64,000 nt of DNA, taken from Flavobacteriales bacterium (GTDB lineage: Bacteria > Bacteroidota > Bacteroidia > Flavobacteriales > Flavobacteriaceae). The translations under genes and the position numbers were made by a program. This document shows, in pieces, positions 55,990 through 64,000 of the stretch. The stretch lies in assembly GCA_013205245.1 (NCBI GenBank), contig JABMNH010000022.1, positions 1 through 64,000 on the forward strand. Reading direction: 5' to 3'. The notes under the pieces are model-generated. The model was not told the origin of the DNA. It worked only from the letters and a program-made list of their open reading frames with translations, and did no database searches. Within the stretch, counting starts at the first letter, position 1, and each line of letters opens with the position of its first letter.

Positions 55990-56019
55990 ATAGGCAAATA
56001 ACGTAATTTTGAATTAACT

Positions 56020-56886
56020 TTACATCTCATCGAACTCTTTTTCACGTTTTTTAACGACTCTTCTTGAAATCATTATTCCAATTTCATACAAAAAAACTAA
56101 GGGAAAACAAACCATAACCTGGCTGAATATATCCGGAGGTGTAATAATGGCCGACATAAGCAGCATTACAACATAAGCATGTTTCCTGTATGTTTTCATG
56201 AACTGGGGAGTAAGTATCCCAACTTTGCTAAGGAAATATGAAAAAACTGGAATAAGGAATACAACACCTGATGCAAAAGATATTGATGTTAATGTACTAA
56301 TATAAGACCTGGTGTTAATTGTGCTTATTACCTCATCGCTGATACTATAAGTTCCTAAAAAATGGATAGATAATGGAACAATCAGGTAATATCCAAAAAG
56401 CACACCCAGCATAAATAGAATTGAAGTGTAAAAAACAGCACCGTTTGCATGTTTTTTTTCTTTATTGTAAAGAGCCGGCCTTATGAATTTCCAGAATTCA
56501 TTAAAAACAAATGGCGAAGCTATTATTAATCCTGCAATAATTGAAACCATTATGTGCATCATAAATTGATCAGCCATTTTTATGGCAATAAGGTTTAAGC
56601 CATTCTGATTTATTTTTATTGACTCTGAATTAAGTAGGTCCCCTAATTTAAAAAACATTCTGTTTGTCCAGAAATCGGCATTTTTTGGCTTAAGAATAAC
56701 AGTATCAAAAATAAACTCCTTCATTATAAATGCAACTACTGCAAATATTACTATTGCCAAAGCCGACCTGATTATATGCCACCGAAGTTCCTCAAGGTGT
56801 TCCAAAAAAGACATTTCTGATTGAGTACCCTTTTTATTTCCTCCTTTTTTTGTAGAGGTAGACTCTTTATTAGATGTATCGTTCAT
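56020..56886 (-). CDS. tatC: Twin-arginine translocase subunit TatC
   Basis: A 288-residue six-helix membrane protein, receptor for twin-arginine signal peptides. Typical blocks are EMSFLEHLEELRWHIIRS, SPFVFNEFWKFIRPALYNKEKK, and SAIITPPDIFSQVMVCFPLVFLYE. It carries a lysine/serine-rich N-terminal extension of about 25 residues. Leucine codons are largely CTT/CTA and arginine codons include AGG, unlike the genes to its left. tatC-lptB order is common in Bacteroidota, but kpsF, often found beside tatC and recQ, is missing here. Confidence 0.95.
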   Translation of the reverse strand: MNDTSNKESTSTKKGGNKKGTQSEMSFLEHLEELRWHIIRSALAIVIFAVVAFIMKEFIFDTVILKPKNADFWTNRMFFKLGDLLNSESIKINQNGLNLIAIKMADQFMMHIMVSIIAGLIIASPFVFNEFWKFIRPALYNKEKKHANGAVFYTSILFMLGVLFGYYLIVPLSIHFLGTYSISDEVISTINTRSYISTLTSISFASGVVFLIPVFSYFLSKVGILTPQFMKTYRKHAYVVMLLMSAIITPPDIFSQVMVCFPLVFLYEIGIMISRRVVKKREKEFDEM

Positions 56887-56933
56887 TAAATAATGAATTG
56901 CAAAATTTTTGTAAAAAACTTCACAAATATAAA

Positions 56934-56941
56934 TACTTCTT
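56934..56941 (-). promoter_or_regulatory. Promoter -7 element for tatC
   Basis: Reads TATATTTG on the minus strand, an exact TAnnTTTG match 48 bases before the tatC start. Confidence 0.45.
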
Positions 56942-57062
56942 CACATTAAACATTTGCGGGAACAATTTTTGTTGTATTTTTAATTTTACAAATCGTTTGT
57001 CATTTCACTTACTTTTAATAAATTAGAATTGAATTTTGAAGATTAGAAAGAAATAACTTTTT

Positions 57063-59249
57063 ATGTATAAAGACAATACATTAGGTGAGGACCTGCAGAA
57101 ATATTTTGGTTTCGACAGGTTTAAAGGGAGGCAGGAAGAGGCAATTAAGAGTGTTCTCAAAGGGGATAATACCTTTGTATTGATGCCAACAGGGGGAGGA
57201 AAGTCGTTAATTTATCAGTTGCCGGCAATTTTGATGAAAGGTACTGCTATAATAATTTCGCCTTTAATTGCATTAATGAAAAACCAGGTTGATTCAATCA
57301 GAGGATTTCAAACTGAAGATAATATAGCACATTTTTTAAATTCATCACTTTCAAAATCTGCAATCCAGGAAGTAAAGGATGATGTACTGGCAGAAAAGAC
57401 AAAACTTTTGTATGTTGCGCCTGAGTCGTTAACAAAAGAGGACAACATTGAATTCCTAAAAAAAATAAATGTGTCTTTTTATGCTATCGATGAAGCTCAT
57501 TGTATTTCGGAATGGGGACATGATTTCAGACCAGAATACAGGCGTATCAGGCCAATAATTAATGAAATTGGGCCTTCGCCGGTAATTGCTCTTACTGCTA
57601 CGGCTACTGCAAAAGTGCAACATGATATTCAAAAAAACCTGGGAATACTTGATGCTAATGTTTTCATGGAATCCTTTAACCGGGCTAATCTTTATTATGA
57701 AGTGCGCCCAAAGGTTAAAACGGAAGCTCAAATTATAAGGTTCATCAGCCAGAACCAAGGTAAATCAGGGATTATTTATTGCCTTAGTCGAAAAAAGGTG
57801 GAAGAATTGACTGAAGTTTTACAGGTTAATGGAATCAAAGCACTTGCTTACCATGCTGGCATGGACGCTGCAACACGGTCATCTAATCAGGATTCTTTCA
57901 TAATGGAAGGTGTTGATATTATTGTGGCAACAATAGCTTTCGGAATGGGAATTGACAAACCTGATGTAAGATTTGTAATTCATTATGACATTCCTAAAAG
58001 CCTTGAAGGATATTATCAAGAAACAGGTCGGTCGGGTCGAGACGGTGGTGAAGGTAAATGTATCACTTTTTATAGCTATAAAGACATTCAAAAGCTTGAA
58101 AAATTTATGCATGGAAAGCCTGTTGCTGAACAAGAAATTGGAAAACAACTTTTGCTTGATACAGTTTCATATGCCGAATCTGCAATTTGCCGAAGAATAA
58201 TTCTGTTACATTATTTTGGTGAAAAGTATAGGGAAGATAATTGCGGTAATTGTGATAATTGCCTTAACCCAAAAGAACAAATTGAAGCCACCAAAGAACT
58301 TATTACAGGATTAAATGCAATTAAGGAAGTTAAAGGCAAATATAAGGGGGAGCATGTTTCTGATATTCTTGTTGGTAAAAAAACTGCGGCCGTAAAATCA
58401 TTTAAACATTACGAACTCGAATCATTTGGAGTTGGGGCAGATCATGAAGAACGATTTTGGAGTGCTGTTTTCAGGCAGGCAATGATTGCGGGTTATATTA
58501 ATAAGGAGATAGAAAATTATGGACTGCTGAAGATTACAAAAAAAGGCGACGAATTTTTGAAAAGTCCAGAAGTTTTTATGCTTGTTAAGAATCATGAATA
58601 CGAAAACGACGATTCGGATGTTATTATTAGCGGTGCTCCTGCTGGAGCTACAGGTGGCGATCCTGAGTTATTTGCCATGCTAAAAGACCTGAGAAAAAGA
58701 AAAGCACAAAAAATAAATCTTCCACCTTTTGTAATTTTTCAGGATCCATCACTTGCCGATATGTCACTTCAATACCCTATAAACCTTGAAGAGTTGCAAA
58801 AAATACAAGGTGTTGGGCTGGGGAAAGCCAAAAGGTATGGGAAAGATTTTGTTGAACTTATAAAAACATATGTCGAGGAAAATGAAATTGAACGGCCTCA
58901 GGATATGGTGGTTCGTTCAGTTGCGAATAAATCAAAATTGAAAGTTTTTATTATTCAGGGTATCGACCGAAAAATTGCTTTTGAAGATATTGCTGAATCA
59001 CAGGCTATCGAAGTCAAAGATGTTTTAACTGAAGTTGAAGCAATTGTTAATTCAGGTACTCGATTAAATATTGACTATTACATTAACAATGTATTGGATG
59101 AAGAACATCAGGATGAGATATTTGACTATTTCAGGGAAGCAAAAAATGATTCTCTTGCAGAAGCATTAGATGAACTCGGAGAGGACGAATATTCAGAAGA
59201 TGATATCAGGTTAATGCGAATTAAATTTATGTCAGATCTGGGAAATTAA
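57063..59249 (+). CDS. recQ: ATP-dependent DNA helicase RecQ
   Basis: A 728-residue 3'-5' helicase. SF2 motifs are PTGGGKSLIYQLPA (I), AIDEAHCISEWGHDFRPEY (II and aromatic loop), ALTATATA (III) and QETGRSGRDGGEGKC (VI). The zinc-binding domain cysteines are in ICRRII and DNCGNCDNCLNP, then comes a winged helix, and an HRDC domain (about 540-610). A long C-terminal helix-turn-helix-like tail follows, as in Bacteroidota RecQ1. Codon use (AGG at 57117 and 57129, CTG, CTC) differs from the flavobacterial part of the window. It is divergent from tatC. Confidence 0.95.
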   Translation: MYKDNTLGEDLQKYFGFDRFKGRQEEAIKSVLKGDNTFVLMPTGGGKSLIYQLPAILMKGTAIIISPLIALMKNQVDSIRGFQTEDNIAHFLNSSLSKSAIQEVKDDVLAEKTKLLYVAPESLTKEDNIEFLKKINVSFYAIDEAHCISEWGHDFRPEYRRIRPIINEIGPSPVIALTATATAKVQHDIQKNLGILDANVFMESFNRANLYYEVRPKVKTEAQIIRFISQNQGKSGIIYCLSRKKVEELTEVLQVNGIKALAYHAGMDAATRSSNQDSFIMEGVDIIVATIAFGMGIDKPDVRFVIHYDIPKSLEGYYQETGRSGRDGGEGKCITFYSYKDIQKLEKFMHGKPVAEQEIGKQLLLDTVSYAESAICRRIILLHYFGEKYREDNCGNCDNCLNPKEQIEATKELITGLNAIKEVKGKYKGEHVSDILVGKKTAAVKSFKHYELESFGVGADHEERFWSAVFRQAMIAGYINKEIENYGLLKITKKGDEFLKSPEVFMLVKNHEYENDDSDVIISGAPAGATGGDPELFAMLKDLRKRKAQKINLPPFVIFQDPSLADMSLQYPINLEELQKIQGVGLGKAKRYGKDFVELIKTYVEENEIERPQDMVVRSVANKSKLKVFIIQGIDRKIAFEDIAESQAIEVKDVLTEVEAIVNSGTRLNIDYYINNVLDEEHQDEIFDYFREAKNDSLAEALDELGEDEYSEDDIRLMRIKFMSDLGN

Positions 59250-59304
59250 ACCCCTGAATAAGTAATGACTTTTCTCCAAAACAACCGAGGTAAATAAAAT
59301 TAAT

Positions 59305-59312
59305 TATTTTTG
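59305..59312 (+). promoter_or_regulatory. Promoter -7 element for ahcY
   Basis: TATTTTTG, an exact TAnnTTTG match 16 bases before the ahcY start. Confidence 0.45.
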
Positions 59313-59328
59313 CGCAAAATTTTATATT

Positions 59329-60747
59329 ATGACAATAGCTGTGAAAAAAGAATTAGATTATAAAATTGCCGATATTAATCTTGCCGAATATGGCAGGAAA
59401 GAAATAGAGATAGCCGAAAAAGAGATGCCTGGGCTGATGGCTATCAGACGAAAATTTGGTAAATCAAAACCTTTAAGTGGAGCACGTATTATGGGGAGCC
59501 TCCATATGACTATTCAAACTGCCGTTTTGATTGAAACATTGAAAGAATTAGGCGCTGAAATTCGATGGGCAAGCTGTAATATTTTTTCCACACAGGATCA
59601 TGCAGCGGCAGCAATTGCAAAAGCAGGCATCCCCGTATTTGCATGGAAAGGTGAAACTCTGAAAGAATACTGGTGGTGTACCGATAAAGCTCTGGATTTT
59701 GGAAATGGACTTGGCCCAAACTTAATTGTCGATGATGGCGGTGATGCAACAATGATGATTCATCAGGGATATGCTGCTGAAAAAAACCCTTCAATTCTTG
59801 ATAATCCGGCTGGTGGTGAAGATGAAAAAGAACTTAATCTAGCATTAAAGGAAATTCTGGCTTATGATTCAAACAGGTGGAGTCAGGTTGTGAAAGAAAT
59901 GAAGGGAGTTTCAGAAGAAACAACAACTGGTGTTCATAGGTTATATCATATGAAGGAAGCTGGTGAACTACTGTTCCCGGCAATTAATGTTAATGATTCA
60001 GTTACTAAATCGAAGTTTGATAATCTTTATGGTTGCCGTGAATCACTTGCCGATGGTATAAAGCGTGCAACCGATGTAATGATTGCAGGGAAAGTTGTGG
60101 TTGTAGCTGGTTATGGCGATGTTGGGAAAGGGTGTGCAAAATCGATGCATAGTTATGGAGCACGGGTAATTGTAACCGAAATTGACCCGATTTGTGCTTT
60201 GCAGGCTGCTATGGAAGGATTTGAAGTTAAAACGATGGAAGATGCACTTGACGAGGGTAATATTTTTGTTACAACTACGGGTAACAAAGATGTTCTAACA
60301 GCACAACATATGGCGCAAATGAAAGACCAGGCAATCGTTTGTAATATTGGTCATTTCGATAACGAAATTCAGGTTGCTCAACTAGAAAAGTGGGAAGGCA
60401 TAAAAAAACTCAATATTAAACCACAGGTCGATAAGTATAGCTACCCCGACGGACACAGTATTTTCCTGTTAGCTGAAGGAAGGCTTGTTAACCTGGGTTG
60501 TGCAACCGGGCACCCATCATTTGTGATGAGTAATTCATTTACAAACCAATCACTTGCTCAAATCGACCTTTGGCAAAATGATTATCAAATAGGTGTTTAT
60601 AGGTTATCTAAAAAACTGGATGAAGAAGTTGCAAGGCTACATCTTGAACAACTTGGAGTTAAATTAACACAACTTTCTGATGATCAAGCTGAATATCTTG
60701 GTATCCCAAAAGAAGGGCCATACAAGCCTGAACATTACCGCTATTAA
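59329..60747 (+). CDS. ahcY: Adenosylhomocysteinase
   Basis: Hydrolyses S-adenosylhomocysteine to adenosine and homocysteine with bound NAD+, relieving product inhibition of methyltransferases. The 472 residues include [38 protein letters not shown], the NAD site [23 protein letters not shown], and the C-terminal [15 protein letters not shown]...[10 protein letters not shown] tail that completes the NAD site of the neighbouring subunit. It is monocistronic, convergent with the AraC gene. Confidence 0.97.
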   Translation: MTIAVKKELDYKIADINLAEYGRKEIEIAEKEMPGLMAIRRKFGKSKPLSGARIMGSLHMTIQTAVLIETLKELGAEIRWASCNIFSTQDHAAAAIAKAGIPVFAWKGETLKEYWWCTDKALDFGNGLGPNLIVDDGGDATMMIHQGYAAEKNPSILDNPAGGEDEKELNLALKEILAYDSNRWSQVVKEMKGVSEETTTGVHRLYHMKEAGELLFPAINVNDSVTKSKFDNLYGCRESLADGIKRATDVMIAGKVVVVAGYGDVGKGCAKSMHSYGARVIVTEIDPICALQAAMEGFEVKTMEDALDEGNIFVTTTGNKDVLTAQHMAQMKDQAIVCNIGHFDNEIQVAQLEKWEGIKKLNIKPQVDKYSYPDGHSIFLLAEGRLVNLGCATGHPSFVMSNSFTNQSLAQIDLWQNDYQIGVYRLSKKLDEEVARLHLEQLGVKLTQLSDDQAEYLGIPKEGPYKPEHYRY

Positions 60748-60757
60748 GTAAATTTAC

Positions 60758-61657
60758 TTAGGATTGGATATCGTGAAACATCCGTTTGTTTTGCAAATGG
60801 AATTGTTGTTGATATTCGGTGGGTGTAAATTTTGTTAATCGACGGAAGGTGCGGTTAAAGTTTGAAAGGTTGTTAAAACCACACTCAAAGCATATTTGTG
60901 AAACCGTTAGATTGCCTTCAATAAGAAGCTTACAGGCATAACCTATCCTCATATCATTAAGGTATTCCGATAAAGATTTGCCGGATTTTTCTTTAAAAAA
61001 CCTACAGAAAGCAGATGGGTGGTAACCTGCAATATCAGAAACCATATCCAGAGTTATTTTTTCACGATAATGAAAATTTAGGAAATTTATCACCTTATCT
61101 AACCTGTCATTCGAAAATCCATTCATTTCGAGTGGAAAAGCTTCGCTTCCCAGTACCTTATAAGATTCACTTTTTGCCAGTTCGTTCAATATTTGAAGCA
61201 TTAAAACGATTCTTTCAAAACCACTTACCTCTAACATACGGTGGATCATTTTATCTAAATCGTTAACATAAGGATTCAGGAACTGAATTCCCCTGGTTGA
61301 TAAATTAAGTAGTTTTTTTATGTGATAAAATTCAGTATAATTATTTAATGCATTGATAAAAAAATCAGAATGAAACTGAATTACAATAGCCCTGACTTTT
61401 AATTCCGGATTTTCCTGATGAAAAGCTTCATCGCTTTTCCAAAAGTGCGGAAGGTTACTTCCGGCAAGTATCAGATCTCCTGCTTCAAAAGATTCAATGC
61501 TGTCCCCAACATATCGGGTTCCATAACTTTCAAGTACATAACACAATTCATACTCGCTATGTGAATGCCATGGGTACGTAAAATGAGGAATATTCCGCCA
61601 TTTTACCTTTATAGTAGACCTACCCGGAAAATCGATATGTTCATGCATTATTTTCAT
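60758..61657 (-). CDS. AraC family transcriptional regulator
   Basis: The 299-residue regulator has an N-terminal cupin (about 10-110, PWHSHSEYELCYVLE and AGDLILAGSNLPHFW) that probably binds a small carbohydrate. Two C-terminal helix-turn-helix motifs follow: first about 205-225 (LDMVSDIAGYHPSAFCRFFKE), second about 250-275 (VSQICFECGFNNLSNFNRTFR). It is divergent from the uroporphyrinogen-decarboxylase-family gene and likely controls it and the PmoA-like gene. The start codon could also be a few codons later (MHEHIDF). Confidence 0.9.
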   Translation of the reverse strand: MKIMHEHIDFPGRSTIKVKWRNIPHFTYPWHSHSEYELCYVLESYGTRYVGDSIESFEAGDLILAGSNLPHFWKSDEAFHQENPELKVRAIVIQFHSDFFINALNNYTEFYHIKKLLNLSTRGIQFLNPYVNDLDKMIHRMLEVSGFERIVLMLQILNELAKSESYKVLGSEAFPLEMNGFSNDRLDKVINFLNFHYREKITLDMVSDIAGYHPSAFCRFFKEKSGKSLSEYLNDMRIGYACKLLIEGNLTVSQICFECGFNNLSNFNRTFRRLTKFTPTEYQQQFHLQNKRMFHDIQS

Positions 61658-61677
61658 AGCAATATTGTTTTGAATTT

Positions 61678-61732
61678 AACAAGTAGTGTTAATTCTTTAA
61701 TTTTGATAATCTGATATTAAAACTAACTTGTT
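61678..61732. promoter_or_regulatory. Inverted repeat, candidate operator between divergent genes
   Basis: AACAAGTAGTGTTAAT (61678-61693) and ATTAAAACTAACTTGTT (61716-61732) are long imperfect inverted arms around 22 bases. It lies between the araC-type gene (start 61657) and its TATTTTTG element (61750-61757, minus strand), so binding there would block that transcript: possible autoregulation. Confidence 0.4.
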
Positions 61733-61822
61733 TTGAGTTGCTTTCAAAGCAAAAATAGCAAAATTGCTAATTAAGTACAAATAGTAGTTAATATATTACT
61801 GTCGTTGCTTTATGTATTTGTT

Positions 61823-61830
61823 TAAATTTG
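61823..61830 (+). promoter_or_regulatory. Promoter -7 element for the uroporphyrinogen-decarboxylase-family operon
   Basis: TAAATTTG, an exact TAnnTTTG match 20 bases before the start codon at 61851. Confidence 0.45.
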
Positions 61831-61850
61831 TTTATAAACCTGACTAAATT

Positions 61851-62894
61851 ATGACGAACGAACAATGGACTTTGTTAACCACTGCTGTTAATGGCATTAT
61901 TCCTGAGAAACCTATTACTGGATTTATTATAGATAGCCCATGGCTTCCAGGTTGGGCAGGTGTATCAAATTTAAATTTTTATTCTTCAGAAGAAACATGG
62001 TTTCAGGTTAATAAAAAAGCCATCGAAACTTTTCCTGATATAGTATTTCTTCCTGGGTTTTGGTCCGAATTTGGAATGTGTACTGAACCTTCTGCTTTTG
62101 GAGCCAAACTGGTTTGGAACGATTACAATTTACCTCATGCCGATAAAATTATTAATGATATCTCAGAAATAGATAAAATAAGTGATCCTAACCCTAAAAC
62201 TGATGGATTACTCCCCTTTATTATCCAACGATTGGTGAACTATCAAAAACCGATTCAGGAAATAGGGCACGAAATAAAATTTGCAATTGCTCGCGGTCCC
62301 TTAAATATTGCATCTTTCCTCATGGGCACAACTGAACTTATGATGGGTTTTATGATGGATCCGGAAGCAAGCCATAAATTACTTGAGAAAATTACACAAT
62401 TTAGTATAAACTGGATTCAGGTTCAAAAAGAAACTTTCCCTTCCATTGAAGGCATTCTTGTTCTTGATGATATTGTAGGATTTATTGGTGATGATGAATG
62501 TAAAGAATTTGCTGTACCTTATATTAAAAGAATTTTTAATGCATTTGATTCAAATCTAAATTTTTTCCATAACGATGCCCAGGGACTTATAAGTACTCCT
62601 TATTTAAAAGAAATGGGAGTAAACCTGTTCAATTTTAGCTTTGAACATTCAATGAAACAAATACGTGGATTAGCAGGACCTGAAGTTGCTTTGATCGGGA
62701 ATTTACCGCCTCGAGATGTTCTTGCATCCGGAACTTCTGAGCAGGTTCGTGAAGAAACACGGAAAATGGTTCAGGAATTTGGTGATAAAAATAGAGTAAT
62801 CTGGTCTTGTGGAGGAGGAATGCCCCCTGATGTAACTACTGAAAATATAAACGCATTTAAAGAAACTATTGACGAATTTGTACCCTTAATCTGA
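61851..62894 (+). CDS. Uroporphyrinogen decarboxylase family protein
   Basis: A 347-residue TIM-barrel protein of the URO-D superfamily, which also includes corrinoid-dependent methyltransferases. Visible are LPGFWSEFGMCTEPSAFG, AIARGPLNIASFLMGTTELMMGF, ILVLDDIVGFIGDDECKEF, NFFHNDAQG and IWSCGGGMPPDVTTENI. Heme-pathway HemE motifs are not evident, and the gene lies with an AraC regulator and a PmoA-like protein rather than heme genes. A role in breakdown of a methylated or plant-derived compound is more likely than heme synthesis, but the substrate is unknown. Confidence 0.8.
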   Translation: MTNEQWTLLTTAVNGIIPEKPITGFIIDSPWLPGWAGVSNLNFYSSEETWFQVNKKAIETFPDIVFLPGFWSEFGMCTEPSAFGAKLVWNDYNLPHADKIINDISEIDKISDPNPKTDGLLPFIIQRLVNYQKPIQEIGHEIKFAIARGPLNIASFLMGTTELMMGFMMDPEASHKLLEKITQFSINWIQVQKETFPSIEGILVLDDIVGFIGDDECKEFAVPYIKRIFNAFDSNLNFFHNDAQGLISTPYLKEMGVNLFNFSFEHSMKQIRGLAGPEVALIGNLPPRDVLASGTSEQVREETRKMVQEFGDKNRVIWSCGGGMPPDVTTENINAFKETIDEFVPLI

Positions 62895-62905
62895 TAATAT
62901 ATATT

Positions 62906-64000
62906 ATGAAAACAATTTCTTTTATTATTGGTTTTTTGATTCTGACATTCATGTCAACATCACAGGAAATTGCAAAATTTACAATTTCTTCAGGTAATGT
63001 TGAAAGGATAAATACCACGGTTTGTGTGCCGCTTCAAAGTGTTAATTACAATACCGATAATGGAAACATTGTTTTATATGAGATAACAAAGAATAGTGAA
63101 ATAGAAATCCCATGTCAAATAGAACCTGGTCATTCTGCAAATCTCTGGTTCATATTATCAGGAATTTCTCAAAAATCAGAAAACAGAGATTTTGTTATAA
63201 GAATTCAGGAAAAACAAAAATCAATTTCAGGGATTACATTAAAAAAGGATGAGAAAGATTTAAGTATAACGTATAATGAAAAACCAATATTAAATTACCG
63301 TTTTGGAATTACATATCCTCCTGCCGGGATTGATCCCTTATTCAAACGTTCGGGATTTATTCATCCACTTTGGTCGCCCGGAGGAGAAGTTCTTTCAAGA
63401 ATTCAGGCACCCGATCATTACCACCATTATGGAATTTGGGGTCCCTGGACTGTTACACATATTGGTGAGCGGGAAGTAGATTTTTGGAATTTATTGAAAG
63501 GTCAGGGTACCGTTAAATTTAATAGTTTCCTTTCAGAATATGAAGGAAGTGTTTACACCGGATTCCAGGCAATTCAAAATCACATCGATTTTGGTGCAAG
63601 CGGAGAAGATCAGATTGCAATAAAGGAACTATTGGATGTCCGAGCCTGGAATATAAGTTCTGAAGGTAAAATTTGGATGGTAGATTATACAACAAATATT
63701 AATAGCCCATTGGAAAAAGGCATTATGCTTGATGCGTATCGTTATGGAGGAGGAATTGGTTTTAGGGCTACCGAAAAATGGCATAAAGATAATTGCACTG
63801 TATTAACCTCTGAAGGAAAAGAAAGAGTTGATGCAGACGGAACTTTTGCACGTTGGTGTATTGTAGAAGGAGAATCGGATACCGAAGAAGGTAGGTCAGG
63901 AATTTTATTTCTGAGCCATCCTTCAAACAGAATGCACCCCGAACCAATGAGAGTATGGCCTCTTGATGGTAACAGTGGAAGAGGTGATATGTATTTTGAA
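62906..64000 (+). CDS. PmoA/DUF6807-type secreted protein, cut by window end
   Basis: An open frame from the ATG at 62906 runs 365 codons to the window edge without a stop. The signal peptide is MKTISFIIGFLILTFMSTSQ. The conserved core FIHPLWSPGGEVLSRI ... DHYHHYGIWGPWTVTHIG ... VDFWNL matches the DUF6807 (PmoA-named) family, found near carbohydrate-use genes in Bacteroidota and Planctomycetes. The histidine cluster HYHHYGIW could bind metal. It begins 11 bases after the URO-D-family gene and shares its transcript. The C-terminus is missing. Confidence 0.8.
   Translation, partial: MKTISFIIGFLILTFMSTSQEIAKFTISSGNVERINTTVCVPLQSVNYNTDNGNIVLYEITKNSEIEIPCQIEPGHSANLWFILSGISQKSENRDFVIRIQEKQKSISGITLKKDEKDLSITYNEKPILNYRFGITYPPAGIDPLFKRSGFIHPLWSPGGEVLSRIQAPDHYHHYGIWGPWTVTHIGEREVDFWNLLKGQGTVKFNSFLSEYEGSVYTGFQAIQNHIDFGASGEDQIAIKELLDVRAWNISSEGKIWMVDYTTNINSPLEKGIMLDAYRYGGGIGFRATEKWHKDNCTVLTSEGKERVDADGTFARWCIVEGESDTEEGRSGILFLSHPSNRMHPEPMRVWPLDGNSGRGDMYFE

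Noticed and set aside
1-64000. tRNA, rRNA, CRISPR arrays, phage or insertion-sequence genes
   Set aside because: No cloverleaf-like, rRNA-like, regularly spaced repeat or transposase/integrase sequence was recognised anywhere in the window.

Overview
The window is an AT-rich chromosomal segment from the phylum Bacteroidota. From base 1 to about 56,000 it looks like one member of the Flavobacteriaceae. The marks are TAnnTTTG promoter elements, almost no Shine-Dalgarno sites, fused ccoN-ccoO, a type IX secretion C-terminal domain, two SusC/FecA-like TonB-dependent receptors, and dispersed repeats of the TGTCATTCCGACAGAG / TCACCCTGAGCGGAGTCGAAGGG type. From about 56,000 to the end the codon use changes (more AGG, CTT and CTG; less TTA) and the gene content looks more like Bacteroidales/Marinilabiliales. 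That is either a foreign segment or a chimeric assembly join. No rRNA, tRNA, CRISPR array, phage or insertion sequence was seen.

Layout. 171-3051: TonB-dependent receptor broken by one extra A in an A6 run. 3122-5725: a class I/II aminotransferase and ornithine aminotransferase. 5858-16746: a Crp/Fnr regulator divergent from a complete cbb3 oxidase locus (ccoI, ccoS, ccoNO, ccoQ, ccoP, ccoG, ccoH, ccoH2), ending in two tandem polyphosphate kinase 2 genes. 16851-30579: housekeeping genes (CPA2 antiporter, dnaX, acyl-CoA ligase, pheT, pyrD, purL). purL carries a palindromic repeat read in frame. 30927-38806: a full histidine operon (hisG D C B H A, GNAT gene, hisF, hisIE) preceded by a 19-codon leader with four consecutive His codons and a strong terminator, that is, an attenuator. 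38814-45648: T9SS cargo protein, DNA glycosylase, parC, a small membrane protein, parE.

45778-53666 is the most interesting part. An ECF sigma factor, a FecR anti-sigma factor and a TonB-dependent receptor lie opposite a small lipoprotein gene, a short non-coding unit, and a thioredoxin-like / ApbE / DUF4266 / DUF3570 operon. Four start regions here share GTAGGGT, exactly 14 bases, then TTGTTTTATA (one copy TTGTTTAATA): before fecR-receptor, the small lipoprotein, the non-coding unit and the thioredoxin operon. The sigma gene itself has an ordinary TAAATTTG element. This suggests a self-contained regulon controlling an envelope redox/flavinylation system. After it come phosphatidylserine synthase, an Asp-rich calcium-binding-type lipoprotein and lptB.

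56020-64000: tatC, recQ, ahcY, an AraC regulator divergent from a uroporphyrinogen-decarboxylase-family gene, and a PmoA/DUF6807-type secreted protein cut by the window end.
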